Below, one piece after another: positions 31,608-39,591 of a DNA stretch of 64,000 nucleotides (the first letter of the stretch is position 1; each line of letters starts with the position of its first letter). The DNA lies in NCBI RefSeq assembly GCF_016862275.1, contig NZ_BOMQ01000063.1, positions 1 to 64,000 of the forward strand. The letters run 5' to 3'. Made by a program: the position numbers and the translations under genes. The DNA is from Actinoplanes nipponensis. GTDB taxonomy: Bacteria > Actinomycetota > Actinomycetes > Mycobacteriales > Micromonosporaceae. The notes beneath the pieces are model-generated. The model saw only the letters and a program-made list of their open reading frames with translations, was not told where the DNA came from and made no database searches.

Positions 31608-32405
31608 ATGAAGCGCCGCCGCATCGCCATCACCGCCCTCGCCCTGACCAGCGCGCTCAGCCTGACCGCCTGCGCGCGGCCCGGCACCGGCCCCACCCCC
31701 GTGAGCCTGGTCGCGGCGGAGGGTGAGACGCCCGCCGCGCCGACCGGGCCGCCGGAACCGCCGGAGCAGGCCGACCCCGGGCTGGCCGCCGAGGAGACCC
31801 CGGACCCGCCGGCCGAACCCGTCCCCGAGCCGACCGTCGCCAAGACGCAGAAGTGGGTCAAGATCTTCAGCGGCGCGTCCGACCGGGATCTCACCCCGCC
31901 CCGCAGCATCCGGACAGGCAGCCGGACGGTCGAGCTCAACACCGCGGAGAACCCGGTGATCGGCACCTACGTCACCGACGGCGCCGGCCGCACGCTGTAC
32001 CGCTTCGACGAGGACTCGGCCGATCCGCCGAAGGCCACCTGCAACGGCGCGTGCGCCAAGGCCTGGCCGCCGCTGCTGATCAAGTCGCCCGGCAAGATCT
32101 TCCCGAAGGGCATCGACCCGAAGATCATCGGGTACGTCGAGCGCGCCGACGGTCACTGCCAGGTCACCATCAACGGCTGGCCGGTGTACTACTTCGCCAA
32201 GGACACCACGCCCGGCGACATCCGCGGCCAGGGCGTCAAGGGCACCTGGTTCGCGGTGAACCCGAAGGGCGGCAGGACCGGGGCGCTGCCCGAGTCGGCC
32301 GGCGGGACCGGGGACACGGACGGCGCCGGCGGCTCCGGCGGCTCCGGCCGGTCCGGCGGCTCCGGGGACGCGGGGAACGACGCCCCGGCCGACCCCGGCT
32401 ACTGA
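31608..32405 (+). CDS. Secreted lipoprotein with COG4315-type repeats
   Basis: The 265-residue lipoprotein (lipobox SLTAC, Cys near 22) has a Pro/Glu linker, then a domain with YVTDGAGRTLYRFDEDSADPPKATCNGACAKAWPPLL, and later NGWPVYYFAKDTTPGDIRGQGVKGTWFAVNP, the Yx4D-containing repeats of COG4315 (Lipoprotein_15). The tail is Gly/Ser-rich. ATG 31608 follows AGGGGGAACC. Function in this family is unknown, but it is often beside ECF sigma/anti-sigma genes, as here. It is convergent with the DUF1996 gene (7-bp overlap). Confidence 0.8.
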   Translation: MKRRRIAITALALTSALSLTACARPGTGPTPVSLVAAEGETPAAPTGPPEPPEQADPGLAAEETPDPPAEPVPEPTVAKTQKWVKIFSGASDRDLTPPRSIRTGSRTVELNTAENPVIGTYVTDGAGRTLYRFDEDSADPPKATCNGACAKAWPPLLIKSPGKIFPKGIDPKIIGYVERADGHCQVTINGWPVYYFAKDTTPGDIRGQGVKGTWFAVNPKGGRTGALPESAGGTGDTDGAGGSGGSGRSGGSGDAGNDAPADPGY

Positions 32406-33325
32406 CAGTCGCGACCGGCGTTCAGGCACCGGACCGCCTCGGCCATCAGGGCATCCGGCATCAGATTGACGAAGAAGGCGTGATCGGTGAGCGGGCTGTG
32501 CCGCTGCGCGTCGAACGAGTCGATCCGGTACCGGGTGCCCGGCGCGAGGTCGTAGGCGACGACGATCCGCAGTCGCGGCACGGCGAACGTCGAGATCGGA
32601 CAGCCGCCGCCGGGCCGGGTGAAGACCAGCTGCTGACGATGGTCGGCACTGTCCACCCGCCGGCCGTCCCAGCAGCTCGGGAAGTCGAAGACCCGGAGCA
32701 CCTGTTCGCCGCGGGGGCAGACGACGTACCGCAGGGTGCGCCGCTCGGGACTGCCCGAACAGCTCCAGACCGGGGCGGCCCGGGCCCCGCCGTTGGTCAC
32801 CGCGTACGCGTCACCCACCGCCCCGCGCAGCAGCCGCGGCATCGCCACCACCGGCCCCCGGGAGTTGCCCAGGAAGGTGAAGCTGACCGCGGCCGGCACC
32901 CGCACCGCCCCGCCGTGCGGGCCGTCCTGTCGGCCCACGGTCCGCAGCACCGGCCAGTAGTAGGTCGACTCGTCGCCGTTGGCGCAGGTGGTGCCGCCAC
33001 CGGCGAGGCTGCGCACGGTGCTGCCGACCCGCACCGACAGGTTGCCCAGGAAGTCGTGCACGTGGTGGGCCGGCCCGGCCCGGCCCGGCGTCACGACGAT
33101 GTTGCTGGTGTTGCGGTGGCCGTTCTCGTTGCGCCCGCAGTCCCACGTGTACGAACCGGCGCCCGGCTCCACCGGCCGGGCCGCGACCCGGTCGATGGGC
33201 ACGTAGTCGGGGCCCAGCGCCGGCCGGCGGAGCATGCCCGCGGCGATGGCGCCCCCGGCGAGCAGCAGCTCGATCGCCAGGGCCCAGAGGACAGCCCTGC
33301 GCAGACCGGTCGCGGCGTACGCCAT
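32399..33325 (-). CDS. DUF1996 secreted or membrane-anchored protein
   Basis: The 308-residue protein has one N-terminal hydrophobic helix (signal anchor or uncleaved signal) and a DUF1996 domain. Family marks are CGRNENGHRNTSNIVV, PAHHVHDFLGN (His-rich), FDFPSCWDGRRVDSADHRQQ and conserved Cys residues that could form disulfides. The biochemical role is not known; DUF1996 occurs in actinobacterial and fungal secreted proteins. ATG 33325 is supported by TATGGT 6 nt upstream and no Shine-Dalgarno (leaderless). Confidence 0.8.
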   Translation of the reverse strand: MAYAATGLRRAVLWALAIELLLAGGAIAAGMLRRPALGPDYVPIDRVAARPVEPGAGSYTWDCGRNENGHRNTSNIVVTPGRAGPAHHVHDFLGNLSVRVGSTVRSLAGGGTTCANGDESTYYWPVLRTVGRQDGPHGGAVRVPAAVSFTFLGNSRGPVVAMPRLLRGAVGDAYAVTNGGARAAPVWSCSGSPERRTLRYVVCPRGEQVLRVFDFPSCWDGRRVDSADHRQQLVFTRPGGGCPISTFAVPRLRIVVAYDLAPGTRYRIDSFDAQRHSPLTDHAFFVNLMPDALMAEAVRCLNAGRDCQ

Positions 33326-33331
33326 ACAGTC

Positions 33332-33337
33332 ACCATA
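33332..33337 (-). promoter_or_regulatory. Leaderless -10 of the DUF1996 gene
   Basis: TATGGT on the minus strand ends 6 nt before ATG 33325; no ribosome-binding site is visible. Confidence 0.5.
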
Positions 33338-33464
33338 CGCAGACCCACCGCAACCCCGAGTGGCGCGAACCGGACAGTGCAGTGAGACGGATCAATCGGT
33401 GCCCGGCCGCAGGCCTATCGGTCCGGTGGATTTACTCATGCCGGTAAAGCCTGATACTGGGCTG

Positions 33465-35024
33465 ATGGCGGACTCGATCTCGGGCGACCGGCGGCTGCCG
33501 GTGCCGGTCACCGCGTACGGGCCGCTGCACCTGTTCGCCCTGCAGGTGCACCGGATGGCGAACGGGGGCCAGGCCCACGAAGCGGTCGCGGCGGCCGACG
33601 CCTACCTGACCATCGCCCGCACGGTCCGCGACGACCGGACGGCCCGGTTCCTGGTCCAGGGCAAGATGTACGCCCTGCTCGCCATGGGCCGGCTGGTCGA
33701 GGGCACGGCCCTGGCCGAGGAGTTGCTGCGTACCGCCGGCTCCCTGGTCAGCGAGGCCAAGGCCCGCTGCGACCTGGCCCAGCTGCACCTGCTGCGCGGC
33801 CACTACGTCGACTGCATGCAGCACCTGGCCCGCGCCGGCGCCCTGCTGAACGCCGGCCCCGCAGGCAGCGACCGGCACCGCTCGGCGATGTGCTCGTTCG
33901 CCGAGGCCGCCACCGCCGCCGAGATGTACGAGACCGCGGCCATGGCCTACGACCAGCTGTGCGCCTCCGACTCGCCGAACCGCTCGACGTCGTTCGACCT
34001 GGTGCACGCGGTGACCCTGCTCTACTGGGGACTGCGGCTGGCCCACGTGGGCCGCGCCGAGGAGGCCCGCAGCCGGCTGCGCCGCAGCGCCGAGATCACC
34101 CGGGTGCGCCTGGACGCCCAGCCGGACGTGCACACCACCGCCGTACACGCCCTGGCCCTGGCCAAACTCGGCGAGACTCCGGTGGCCGAGAAGCTGGCCC
34201 GCGAGGCGATCATGCCGCTGCGCACCGGCGGCATCTACCAGTACGCCCGGATGGCGCACCTGGCCCTGGGGATCAGCCTGCGCGCCCAGGGCTTCCCGCA
34301 CGAGGCCCGCCGCGAGTTCATCGCCGCACGCGAGCTCAGCGAGCACGGCTCCCGCCCCGACGAGCGGCCGATCATCCGCTTCGAGCTGGCCCTGACCGCC
34401 CTGGAGCTCGACGACTGCCAGTCCAGCCGGGACCTGTTCGAGACGGTCGAGGGACAGATGCGCGAGCTGTGGCGGCTGCGGCTGCAACGGCTGGCGATGC
34501 TGCGCCAGGCCGGCCAGCGCGAGGAGGCGGAGGCGGCCCGGGCCCGGGCGGAACGGGAGATCCTGCTGGACCCGCTGACCGGGCTCGGCAACCGGCGCAA
34601 GTTCGACCTGCTGATCGCCGACGTGGACCGCGCGGCGGGCCGGCGGCCGCTGACCGTGCTGCTCATCGACCTGGACCACTTCAAGGCGGTGAACGACGCG
34701 TACTCGCACAGCGCGGGCGACCGCGCCCTGCGCGAGGTGGCGACGATCCTGCGGGCCCACTGCCGCACCGGCGACGAGGCGGTCCGGTACGCGGGCGACG
34801 AGTTCGTGGTCTTCCTGCAGGGCGACGGCACGACGGGCCGCGAGGTGGCCGAACGCATCCGCACGGCGGTGGCCGCGGCGCGGATCCTCCCGGAGGCCCG
34901 CCTGACGGTGAGCGTCGGCGTGGCCACGTGGTCCCCCGGCATGAGCGGCGACGCCCTGTTCCGCGCGGCCGACGACCGCCTGTACGCCGCCAAGTGGAGC
35001 GGTCGCAACACCACTGCCGCCTGA
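33465..35024 (+). CDS. TPR-GGDEF diguanylate cyclase
   Basis: The 519-residue protein has about 330 residues of helical TPR-like repeats and a short coiled coil (REEAEAARARAEREILLDPLTGLGNRR) leading into a GGDEF domain. The active-site loop is RYAGDEF, an accepted GGDEF variant, and RTGD five residues before it forms an intact inhibitory I-site (RxxD). It should make c-di-GMP from GTP and be product-inhibited. No membrane segment is seen, so it is a cytosolic sensor. ATG 33465 has GATACT 6 nt upstream; ATG 33438 would add nine residues. Confidence 0.85.
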   Translation: MADSISGDRRLPVPVTAYGPLHLFALQVHRMANGGQAHEAVAAADAYLTIARTVRDDRTARFLVQGKMYALLAMGRLVEGTALAEELLRTAGSLVSEAKARCDLAQLHLLRGHYVDCMQHLARAGALLNAGPAGSDRHRSAMCSFAEAATAAEMYETAAMAYDQLCASDSPNRSTSFDLVHAVTLLYWGLRLAHVGRAEEARSRLRRSAEITRVRLDAQPDVHTTAVHALALAKLGETPVAEKLAREAIMPLRTGGIYQYARMAHLALGISLRAQGFPHEARREFIAARELSEHGSRPDERPIIRFELALTALELDDCQSSRDLFETVEGQMRELWRLRLQRLAMLRQAGQREEAEAARARAEREILLDPLTGLGNRRKFDLLIADVDRAAGRRPLTVLLIDLDHFKAVNDAYSHSAGDRALREVATILRAHCRTGDEAVRYAGDEFVVFLQGDGTTGREVAERIRTAVAAARILPEARLTVSVGVATWSPGMSGDALFRAADDRLYAAKWSGRNTTAA

Positions 35025-35073
35025 CCACCCACCACCAGATGTCCCTTGCCGCATGGCGGACGAGGACATGCGG

Positions 35074-35928
35074 TCAGATGTTCACTCCGTCGGCCGGCAG
35101 GCCGGCCGGGATCGCCGCCGCGGCGCCGGTGTCCGCCGACGGCGTCGCCGCCGGCAGGCCCAGCGTGTACGCCGTCATCGACAGGCTGCCGTAGGCGCAC
35201 CCGTCGATCAGCACGTCCGTGCCCTGGCCGCCGGCCCCGGCCAGGCCGGCCAGGTAGAGCAGCGGCAGGAAGTGGTCCGGGGTCGGCGCCGCCCGCCGGA
35301 AGTCGCGGTGGGCGTCCAGCCGCGCCGCGTTGAGCGGGTCGTCCAGCATCGTCTCGCGGGCGTCGGCGTCGAAGCGCCGGGCCCAGTCGAAGCCCGTGTC
35401 CGGCATCGTCCGGTCCACCCCGGCGAGGTTGTGCACCACGTTGCCGCTGCCCAGGATCAGCACGCCCGACTCGCGCAGTGGGGCCAACCGCGCGCCCAGC
35501 TCCAGGTGGTAGTCGAAGCCCTTGTCCGCGTTGATGGACAGCTGGGTGACCGGGATGTCGGCGTCCGGGAAGGCGTGCACCAGCACCGACCAGGTGCCGT
35601 GGTCGATGCCCCAGGAGTCGATGTCGGCGCCGACCCAGGTCGGCTTGACGATGTCGGCGACCTCCTCGGCCAGCTCGGGCAGGCCGGGCGCCGGGTAGTC
35701 GACGGCGAACAGCTGCGGCGGGAAGCCGAAGAAGTCGTGGATCGTGCGCGGGCGGGGCATCGCCGTGACGGCGGTCGCGTTGATGTACCAGTGCGCCGAC
35801 ACCACCAGGATCGCGCGGGGCTTCGGCACGGCAGCGCCGAAGGACCGCCAGGCCCGGGTGTAGCGGTTGGTCTCCAGCGCGTTCATGGGGTTGCCGTGGC
35901 CGACGAACGCGGCCGGCATGGTGGTCAT
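35074..35928 (-). CDS. DODA-type extradiol dioxygenase (YgiD-like)
   Basis: The 284-residue class III ring-opening dioxygenase shows the zinc/iron site motifs AAFVGHGNPMNA, VVSAHWYI, WGIDHGTWSVL and LILGSGNVVHNL. E. coli YgiD cleaves L-DOPA at the 4,5 position; the plant homologue does so in betalain synthesis. The substrate here is unknown. The start ATG 35928 is favoured by TAAGGT 7 nt upstream (leaderless); GTG 35937 is in frame just before it. The last ~25 residues are Ala/Pro-rich. Confidence 0.85.
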   Translation of the reverse strand: MTTMPAAFVGHGNPMNALETNRYTRAWRSFGAAVPKPRAILVVSAHWYINATAVTAMPRPRTIHDFFGFPPQLFAVDYPAPGLPELAEEVADIVKPTWVGADIDSWGIDHGTWSVLVHAFPDADIPVTQLSINADKGFDYHLELGARLAPLRESGVLILGSGNVVHNLAGVDRTMPDTGFDWARRFDADARETMLDDPLNAARLDAHRDFRRAAPTPDHFLPLLYLAGLAGAGGQGTDVLIDGCAYGSLSMTAYTLGLPAATPSADTGAAAAIPAGLPADGVNI

Positions 35929-35935
35929 AGGTTGC

Positions 35936-35941
35936 ACCTTA
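35936..35941 (-). promoter_or_regulatory. Leaderless -10 of the dioxygenase gene
   Basis: TAAGGT on the minus strand lies 7 nt before ATG 35928. AGGTTgcACCTT straddles it as a short palindrome, a possible operator. Confidence 0.45.
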
Positions 35942-35946
35942 AACCT

Positions 35947-36513
35947 TCAGCGCGGGTAGACGACCCCGGAACGCCCGCTGTACGGATGCCGCGCGCCGTC
36001 GAGCTCGTGCCCGGTGTTCGGCGCGTCCAGCCACACCACGTACGGCACGCCCGGGTCGAGCCCGGTGATGGTGGCCGTGACCGTGCAGCCGGTGCCGGCG
36101 GCCACGTTCTGCCAGGTGTAGTCCGGCTGGGCGCCGGCGATCAGCGGCTGCCGCACCGCGGTGATCCGGTAGTCGGAGTCCTGCTGGCGGGGCCAGGTCA
36201 CGGTGAGCCGGCGGGCGCCCGGCACGACCTCGATCGGGATCAGCGGCGGGTTCACGATCCAGCTCTTGGCGCAGCCGGGCCGGACCGGCAGGAACGACAC
36301 CGGCGGCAGGACCGGCGCGCGCGAGCCGAGGCGCGACGGGGCCGGGCTGGGCGTGGCGCTGCCGGGGGCCACCACGATCCAGTCGCCGCCCGGTTCCGGC
36401 GTGGCCGCCGCGGAGCCCGGGGCGCCCGCCGGCGGGCCGAGCCCGAGCGCGCCGCAGCCGCCGAGGGCGATCGGCAGGGCGAGCAGCGGGAGCATGAGCC
36501 GGCGGAACCGCAT
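35947..36513 (-). CDS. Putative lipoprotein with fibronectin-like domain
   Basis: The 188-residue precursor has a lipoprotein signal (MRFRRLMLPLL, lipobox ALGGC at about 16-20), a Pro/Ser linker and a C-terminal ~100-residue beta domain. That domain (RRLTVTWPRQQDSDYRITAVR, TATITGLDPGVPYVVWLDA) has the pattern of a fibronectin type III fold. GAGGGGC precedes ATG 36513. It is downstream of the NadR/PnuC pair on the same strand but 20 bp beyond the NadR stop. Function unknown. Confidence 0.6.
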   Translation of the reverse strand: MRFRRLMLPLLALPIALGGCGALGLGPPAGAPGSAAATPEPGGDWIVVAPGSATPSPAPSRLGSRAPVLPPVSFLPVRPGCAKSWIVNPPLIPIEVVPGARRLTVTWPRQQDSDYRITAVRQPLIAGAQPDYTWQNVAAGTGCTVTATITGLDPGVPYVVWLDAPNTGHELDGARHPYSGRSGVVYPR

Positions 36514-36533
36514 GCCCCTCGTTTCGGCGCGGA

Positions 36534-37625
36534 TCAGGAATGGCTTAGCGGCGGAGCAAAAGACCACCCGCGCGCGAGCAGGTCGTCGCAGGCGGCCACC
36601 GCGGCGCGCAGCCGGGCCGCGTAGCACCCGGTCAGGACCTTCGACGGTACGTCGCGAGCGGCCAGCTCACCGGTGAAACGGCCGGTCATCCACGCCCGGA
36701 TCGCCTCCCCGTCGCGCAGCCCGTCGTCCACGAACGGCACGCCCTCGTGGTGGGTGAGCAGGTACAGGTCCGGGGCGCGGACGCGGTCCGTGACCCCCGG
36801 CGACGGCGTCCAGGCGCCGGCGCCCCCGGACAGGTACCGCTCCTCCCAGATCGTCGTGGCCAGGGCGTCCGTGTCGCCGAACAGGATCGGTGACCCGTCG
36901 CGGGCGGCGCGGTCCTCCGCGGCGTTCTGCTCGGCGGCGACCGTCACGAAGTCGTCGCGGTCCCAGGTCACGTCCTCGACGACCGCGCCGGGGCGGGTCA
37001 GCCGCAGCGCGGCCAGCTTGCGGGCGGTCAGCTCGCGGCCGAACTCCGGCACCCACCGGGTACGCGCCCACACCCCACCGCGGGTGCGGTAGTGCCGGGC
37101 CAGCGCCCGGGCCATGGTGGTCGTCCCGGTGGACTCGGCCCCGACGACGATCACCCGGCGGGTCAGCCAGCCGCGCACCCCGGGACCGAGCAGGTGCCAG
37201 TGGGCGACCGGATCGGCCCGCACGGCCGTGCCGGACACCGGCGTCCGGATCCGTTCCTGGTCGACGGTGACGGCCTGCGCGCCGAAGCGCCGGGCCAGCT
37301 CCGCGCCGTACGCCTCCGAGGAGAAGACCGCGTCGACCCGGTCGGTGCCGGCCGCCTCGCGGAACACGGCGGTGTGCGCCTCCCAGGCGGCGGGGTCGGC
37401 GTAGTCGACCGGATGGTCGTCGTACACGCCGACGAAGCGGACGTGCGCCGGGTGGGCCTCGCGCAGCCATCGCAGGCGCAGTTCCAGCGGCACCGACTCC
37501 CGCGAGCTGGGGGCCACCACGACCGTGACCCGCTCGCAGGCGGCCGCCGCCGCGTCGATCAGCTGGTGGTGCCCGGCGTGCGGCGGGTAGAACTTGCCCA
37601 CCACGAGGCCGTGGCCCCACCTCAT
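36534..37625 (-). CDS. NadR-like NMN adenylyltransferase / ribosylnicotinamide kinase
   Basis: The 363-residue bifunctional NAD salvage protein has an N-terminal nucleotidyltransferase domain with GKFYPPHAGHHQLI (the HxGH motif) and VSGTAVRADP. The C-terminal kinase-like domain starts RRVIVVGAESTGTTTMARAL. In that P-loop the usual Lys (GKS/T) is Thr, so kinase activity is uncertain or uses a variant site. There is no N-terminal HTH repressor domain, unlike enteric NadR. ATG 37625 overlaps the PnuC stop (ATGA), fitting a nicotinamide riboside uptake-and-conversion pair. Confidence 0.85.
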   Translation of the reverse strand: MRWGHGLVVGKFYPPHAGHHQLIDAAAAACERVTVVVAPSSRESVPLELRLRWLREAHPAHVRFVGVYDDHPVDYADPAAWEAHTAVFREAAGTDRVDAVFSSEAYGAELARRFGAQAVTVDQERIRTPVSGTAVRADPVAHWHLLGPGVRGWLTRRVIVVGAESTGTTTMARALARHYRTRGGVWARTRWVPEFGRELTARKLAALRLTRPGAVVEDVTWDRDDFVTVAAEQNAAEDRAARDGSPILFGDTDALATTIWEERYLSGGAGAWTPSPGVTDRVRAPDLYLLTHHEGVPFVDDGLRDGEAIRAWMTGRFTGELAARDVPSKVLTGCYAARLRAAVAACDDLLARGWSFAPPLSHS

Positions 37626-38245
37626 GCGGGCACCGCCGGGCGGCTGCGCGCCGCGCTCCGCCAGGCGCGCAGGCCCAGCACGCACAGCAGCAGGAACGCG
37701 AGGTAGAGCACCGCGGTCAGCCAGAGGTCCTTGTAGGCGTACAGCGGGATGTAGATCAGGTCGGCGGCGATCCAGAGCCACCAGTTCTCGACCAGCTTGC
37801 GGGTCTGGCCGTAGGTGGCCAGCAGCGACAGCGCCGTGGTGAGCGCGTCGGCCAGCGGCACGGTGGAGCCGGTGAGGCGGTCCAGGAACAGCCACAGCCC
37901 GGCGGTGAGCAGCACCCCGGCGACCGCGAGGCCCAGCCACTCGGCCCGGGTGGTGCCGCGCACGGTGAGCGGGGTGCGGCTGGCGCCGCCGTACAGCCAG
38001 GCCCACCAGCCGTACGCGCCGAGCACCACGTAGACGATCTGCAGGCCGGCGTCGGCGTACAGGCCGGCGGAGAAGAACACCAGCATCAGCAGCAGCACGT
38101 TGAGGATGCCCAGCGGCCAGTTGAGGATGTGCCGGCGGACCAGCAGGGCCACGTTCACCAGGCCGGTCGCGAAGCCGAGCACCTCGGCGCGGGTGGTGCC
38201 GGCCCCGAAGGCCGTGAACGCGACGCCGGAGAGCCAGTCGATCAT
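37622..38245 (-). CDS. PnuC nicotinamide riboside transporter
   Basis: The 207-residue protein has about seven membrane helices and PnuC marks: NVALLVRRHILNWPLGI, YVVLGAYGWWAW and the C-terminal ENWWLWIAADLIYIPLYAYK. It imports nicotinamide riboside by facilitated diffusion, driven by phosphorylation in the cytosol. It is coupled to the NadR-like gene, which would trap and adenylylate the substrate. Confidence 0.9.
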   Translation of the reverse strand: MIDWLSGVAFTAFGAGTTRAEVLGFATGLVNVALLVRRHILNWPLGILNVLLLMLVFFSAGLYADAGLQIVYVVLGAYGWWAWLYGGASRTPLTVRGTTRAEWLGLAVAGVLLTAGLWLFLDRLTGSTVPLADALTTALSLLATYGQTRKLVENWWLWIAADLIYIPLYAYKDLWLTAVLYLAFLLLCVLGLRAWRSAARSRPAVPA

Positions 38246-38276
38246 CGGGCCAGCATGGCATCCGGCGCCGGCCGGG

Positions 38277-38624
38277 TCACACCCGGAAGAGCTGGTGCCC
38301 GGCCATCTCCAGCACGTCGCCGGCGACCGTCACCGGCGTACGCAGGCCGGTGCGGTCCCGCAGCACCAGCCCCGAGCCGGCCGGGCGGTAGGTGCCCTGC
38401 GCGGGGCGGTCCCGGCCCTCGACGCGGCCCTGGTACGACCAGTCGGCGCCGAGCTGCAGCCGTACCGTGCGGTCGGCGTTGTGCCAGATCCCCACGACCG
38501 CCTCCGCCTCCCCCTCCGCGACCGGTACGGGCGCGGCGAAGCAGTCGGGGGTGACCCCGCCGAGCGCGAGGGTGAGCAGCGACGTCGCACCGAAGATGGT
38601 GGTGTCTACGCGGGGGTTTCGCAT
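38277..38624 (-). CDS. Small secreted protein, Atu4866-like domain
   Basis: The 115-residue precursor has an N-terminal hydrophobic signal-like segment (TTIFGATSLLTLALGG) and a C-terminal ~70-residue beta-barrel-like domain with VVGIWHNADRTVRLQL, YQGRVEGRDRPAQGTY and GDVLEMAGHQLFRV. This matches the Atu4866 ligand-binding family as I remember it. GGAG lies 6 nt before ATG 38624. The ligand is unknown. It is 31 bp from the PnuC start, on the same strand, and probably separately expressed. Confidence 0.55.
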   Translation of the reverse strand: MRNPRVDTTIFGATSLLTLALGGVTPDCFAAPVPVAEGEAEAVVGIWHNADRTVRLQLGADWSYQGRVEGRDRPAQGTYRPAGSGLVLRDRTGLRTPVTVAGDVLEMAGHQLFRV

Positions 38625-38810
38625 GAGGTGCTCCGGGGGGACGGCGCGGGGTGGGCCCCTACCTTCGGCACGCCCCCCGCCCGGGCTGAGCACTTCAGGG
38701 CGTGATCACGTCCACCCGGTTGGCCCACAGCCAGCCGGACCAGCCCGCGGGCGCCGCGTCCAGGTCGGCCGGCCCGCGCTCGGCCGGGGCGGCGCCCTCG
38801 GGTCCGGCGC

Positions 38811-39419
38811 TCAGGTGGCCGGGCCGCCCTGCCGGAGCGCGCCGATGACGGCGTGGCTCAGGTTCTCCAGGTAGTCGTCGTCGATCGGGGTGCGCGAGAC
38901 CGCCAGCCGCCAGTACAGCGGCCCGAGCATCAGGTCGACGGCGAGGTCGGCGTTGGTGCCGGCGGGCAGCTCGCCGCGGGTGACCGCCTGGCCCACGATC
39001 TTCTCGCCGACGGCGAGCTGGTGGGTGCGCAGGGCGCGCTGCAGCGTCTCGGCGATCTTGGGGTTGCGCGCCGCCTCGGCCATCAGGTCGGGGATGATCT
39101 GCGACGCGATCCGGTGCTGCAGGGCCTTGCTGACGATGAACATCAGCAGCTGCAGATCGCCGGCGAAGCTTCCGGTGTCGGGCATCGGCACGCTACGCTC
39201 CGCCACAGCGGAGACGATCTCGAGGACCATCTCCAGCTTGTTGCTCCACCGGCGGTAGATCGCGGTCTTGCCGACGCCGGCCCGGCGCGCCACCGCCTCG
39301 ATGGACAGGCGCCCGTAGCCGACCTCGGCCAGCTCGTTCATGACCGCGTTGCGGATGGCCGCGGTGATGTCCCCGCGGAGCACCGCCGCTCCGGCGGGTG
39401 CACGTTTCGCTGTAACCAC
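38811..39419 (-). CDS. TetR/AcrR family repressor facing the Wzm/Wzt operon
   Basis: The 202-residue protein has a TetR HTH (LSIEAVARRAGVGKTAIYRRW) and a C-terminal helical domain with FIVSKALQHRIASQIIPDL, the TetR_C_16-like class. GTG 39419 is strongly supported by TATAGT 6 nt upstream (leaderless); longer readings with in-frame starts up to 39818 run through the operator and the shared motif. A perfect 7-1-7 palindrome at 39439-39453 lies just upstream, so autoregulation and control of the divergent ABC exporter are likely. Confidence 0.9.
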   Translation of the reverse strand: MVTAKRAPAGAAVLRGDITAAIRNAVMNELAEVGYGRLSIEAVARRAGVGKTAIYRRWSNKLEMVLEIVSAVAERSVPMPDTGSFAGDLQLLMFIVSKALQHRIASQIIPDLMAEAARNPKIAETLQRALRTHQLAVGEKIVGQAVTRGELPAGTNADLAVDLMLGPLYWRLAVSRTPIDDDYLENLSHAVIGALRQGGPAT

Positions 39420-39425
39420 AGGTGC

Positions 39426-39453
39426 ACTATACGCCAGGACGCAACGGTTGCGT
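39426..39453 (-). promoter_or_regulatory. TetR promoter and 15-bp operator palindrome
   Basis: TATAGT (39431-39426, minus strand) is the leaderless -10 of the TetR gene. ACGCAACGGTTGCGT (39439-39453) is a perfect 7-1-7 palindrome about where RNA polymerase would contact the spacer and -35 of that promoter. It also lies upstream of the divergent exporter promoter. Confidence 0.65.
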
Positions 39454-39467
39454 TCCGGCGCTCGTTC

Positions 39468-39488
39468 GGCTACTTTCGGGTCTAACGT
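39468..39488 (+). promoter_or_regulatory. Shared promoter motif before the Wzm/Wzt operon
   Basis: GGCTACTTTCGGGTCTAACGT differs from the corA motif at 24054-24073 by one inserted base and one A/G change. TAACGT (39483-39488) is a -10 candidate. Unlike at corA, the first gene starts about 100 nt downstream, so this transcript would have a 5' leader. Confidence 0.5.
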
Positions 39489-39591
39489 CGATACGACGCC
39501 GTTCCATCGCGGCAGACTGATTAGTGTGTTCCCGCGCAAGTCGTCCAGGTCCCCGACGCCCGGCGGACCGACCAGATCGGAGCGCCACCCC

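Noticed and set aside
38695..38810. Minus-strand tail-like frame ending WLWANRVDVITP
   Set aside because: It reads like the C-terminus of a protein but no start codon exists in frame before it merges into the TetR gene; too short to call a pseudogene.
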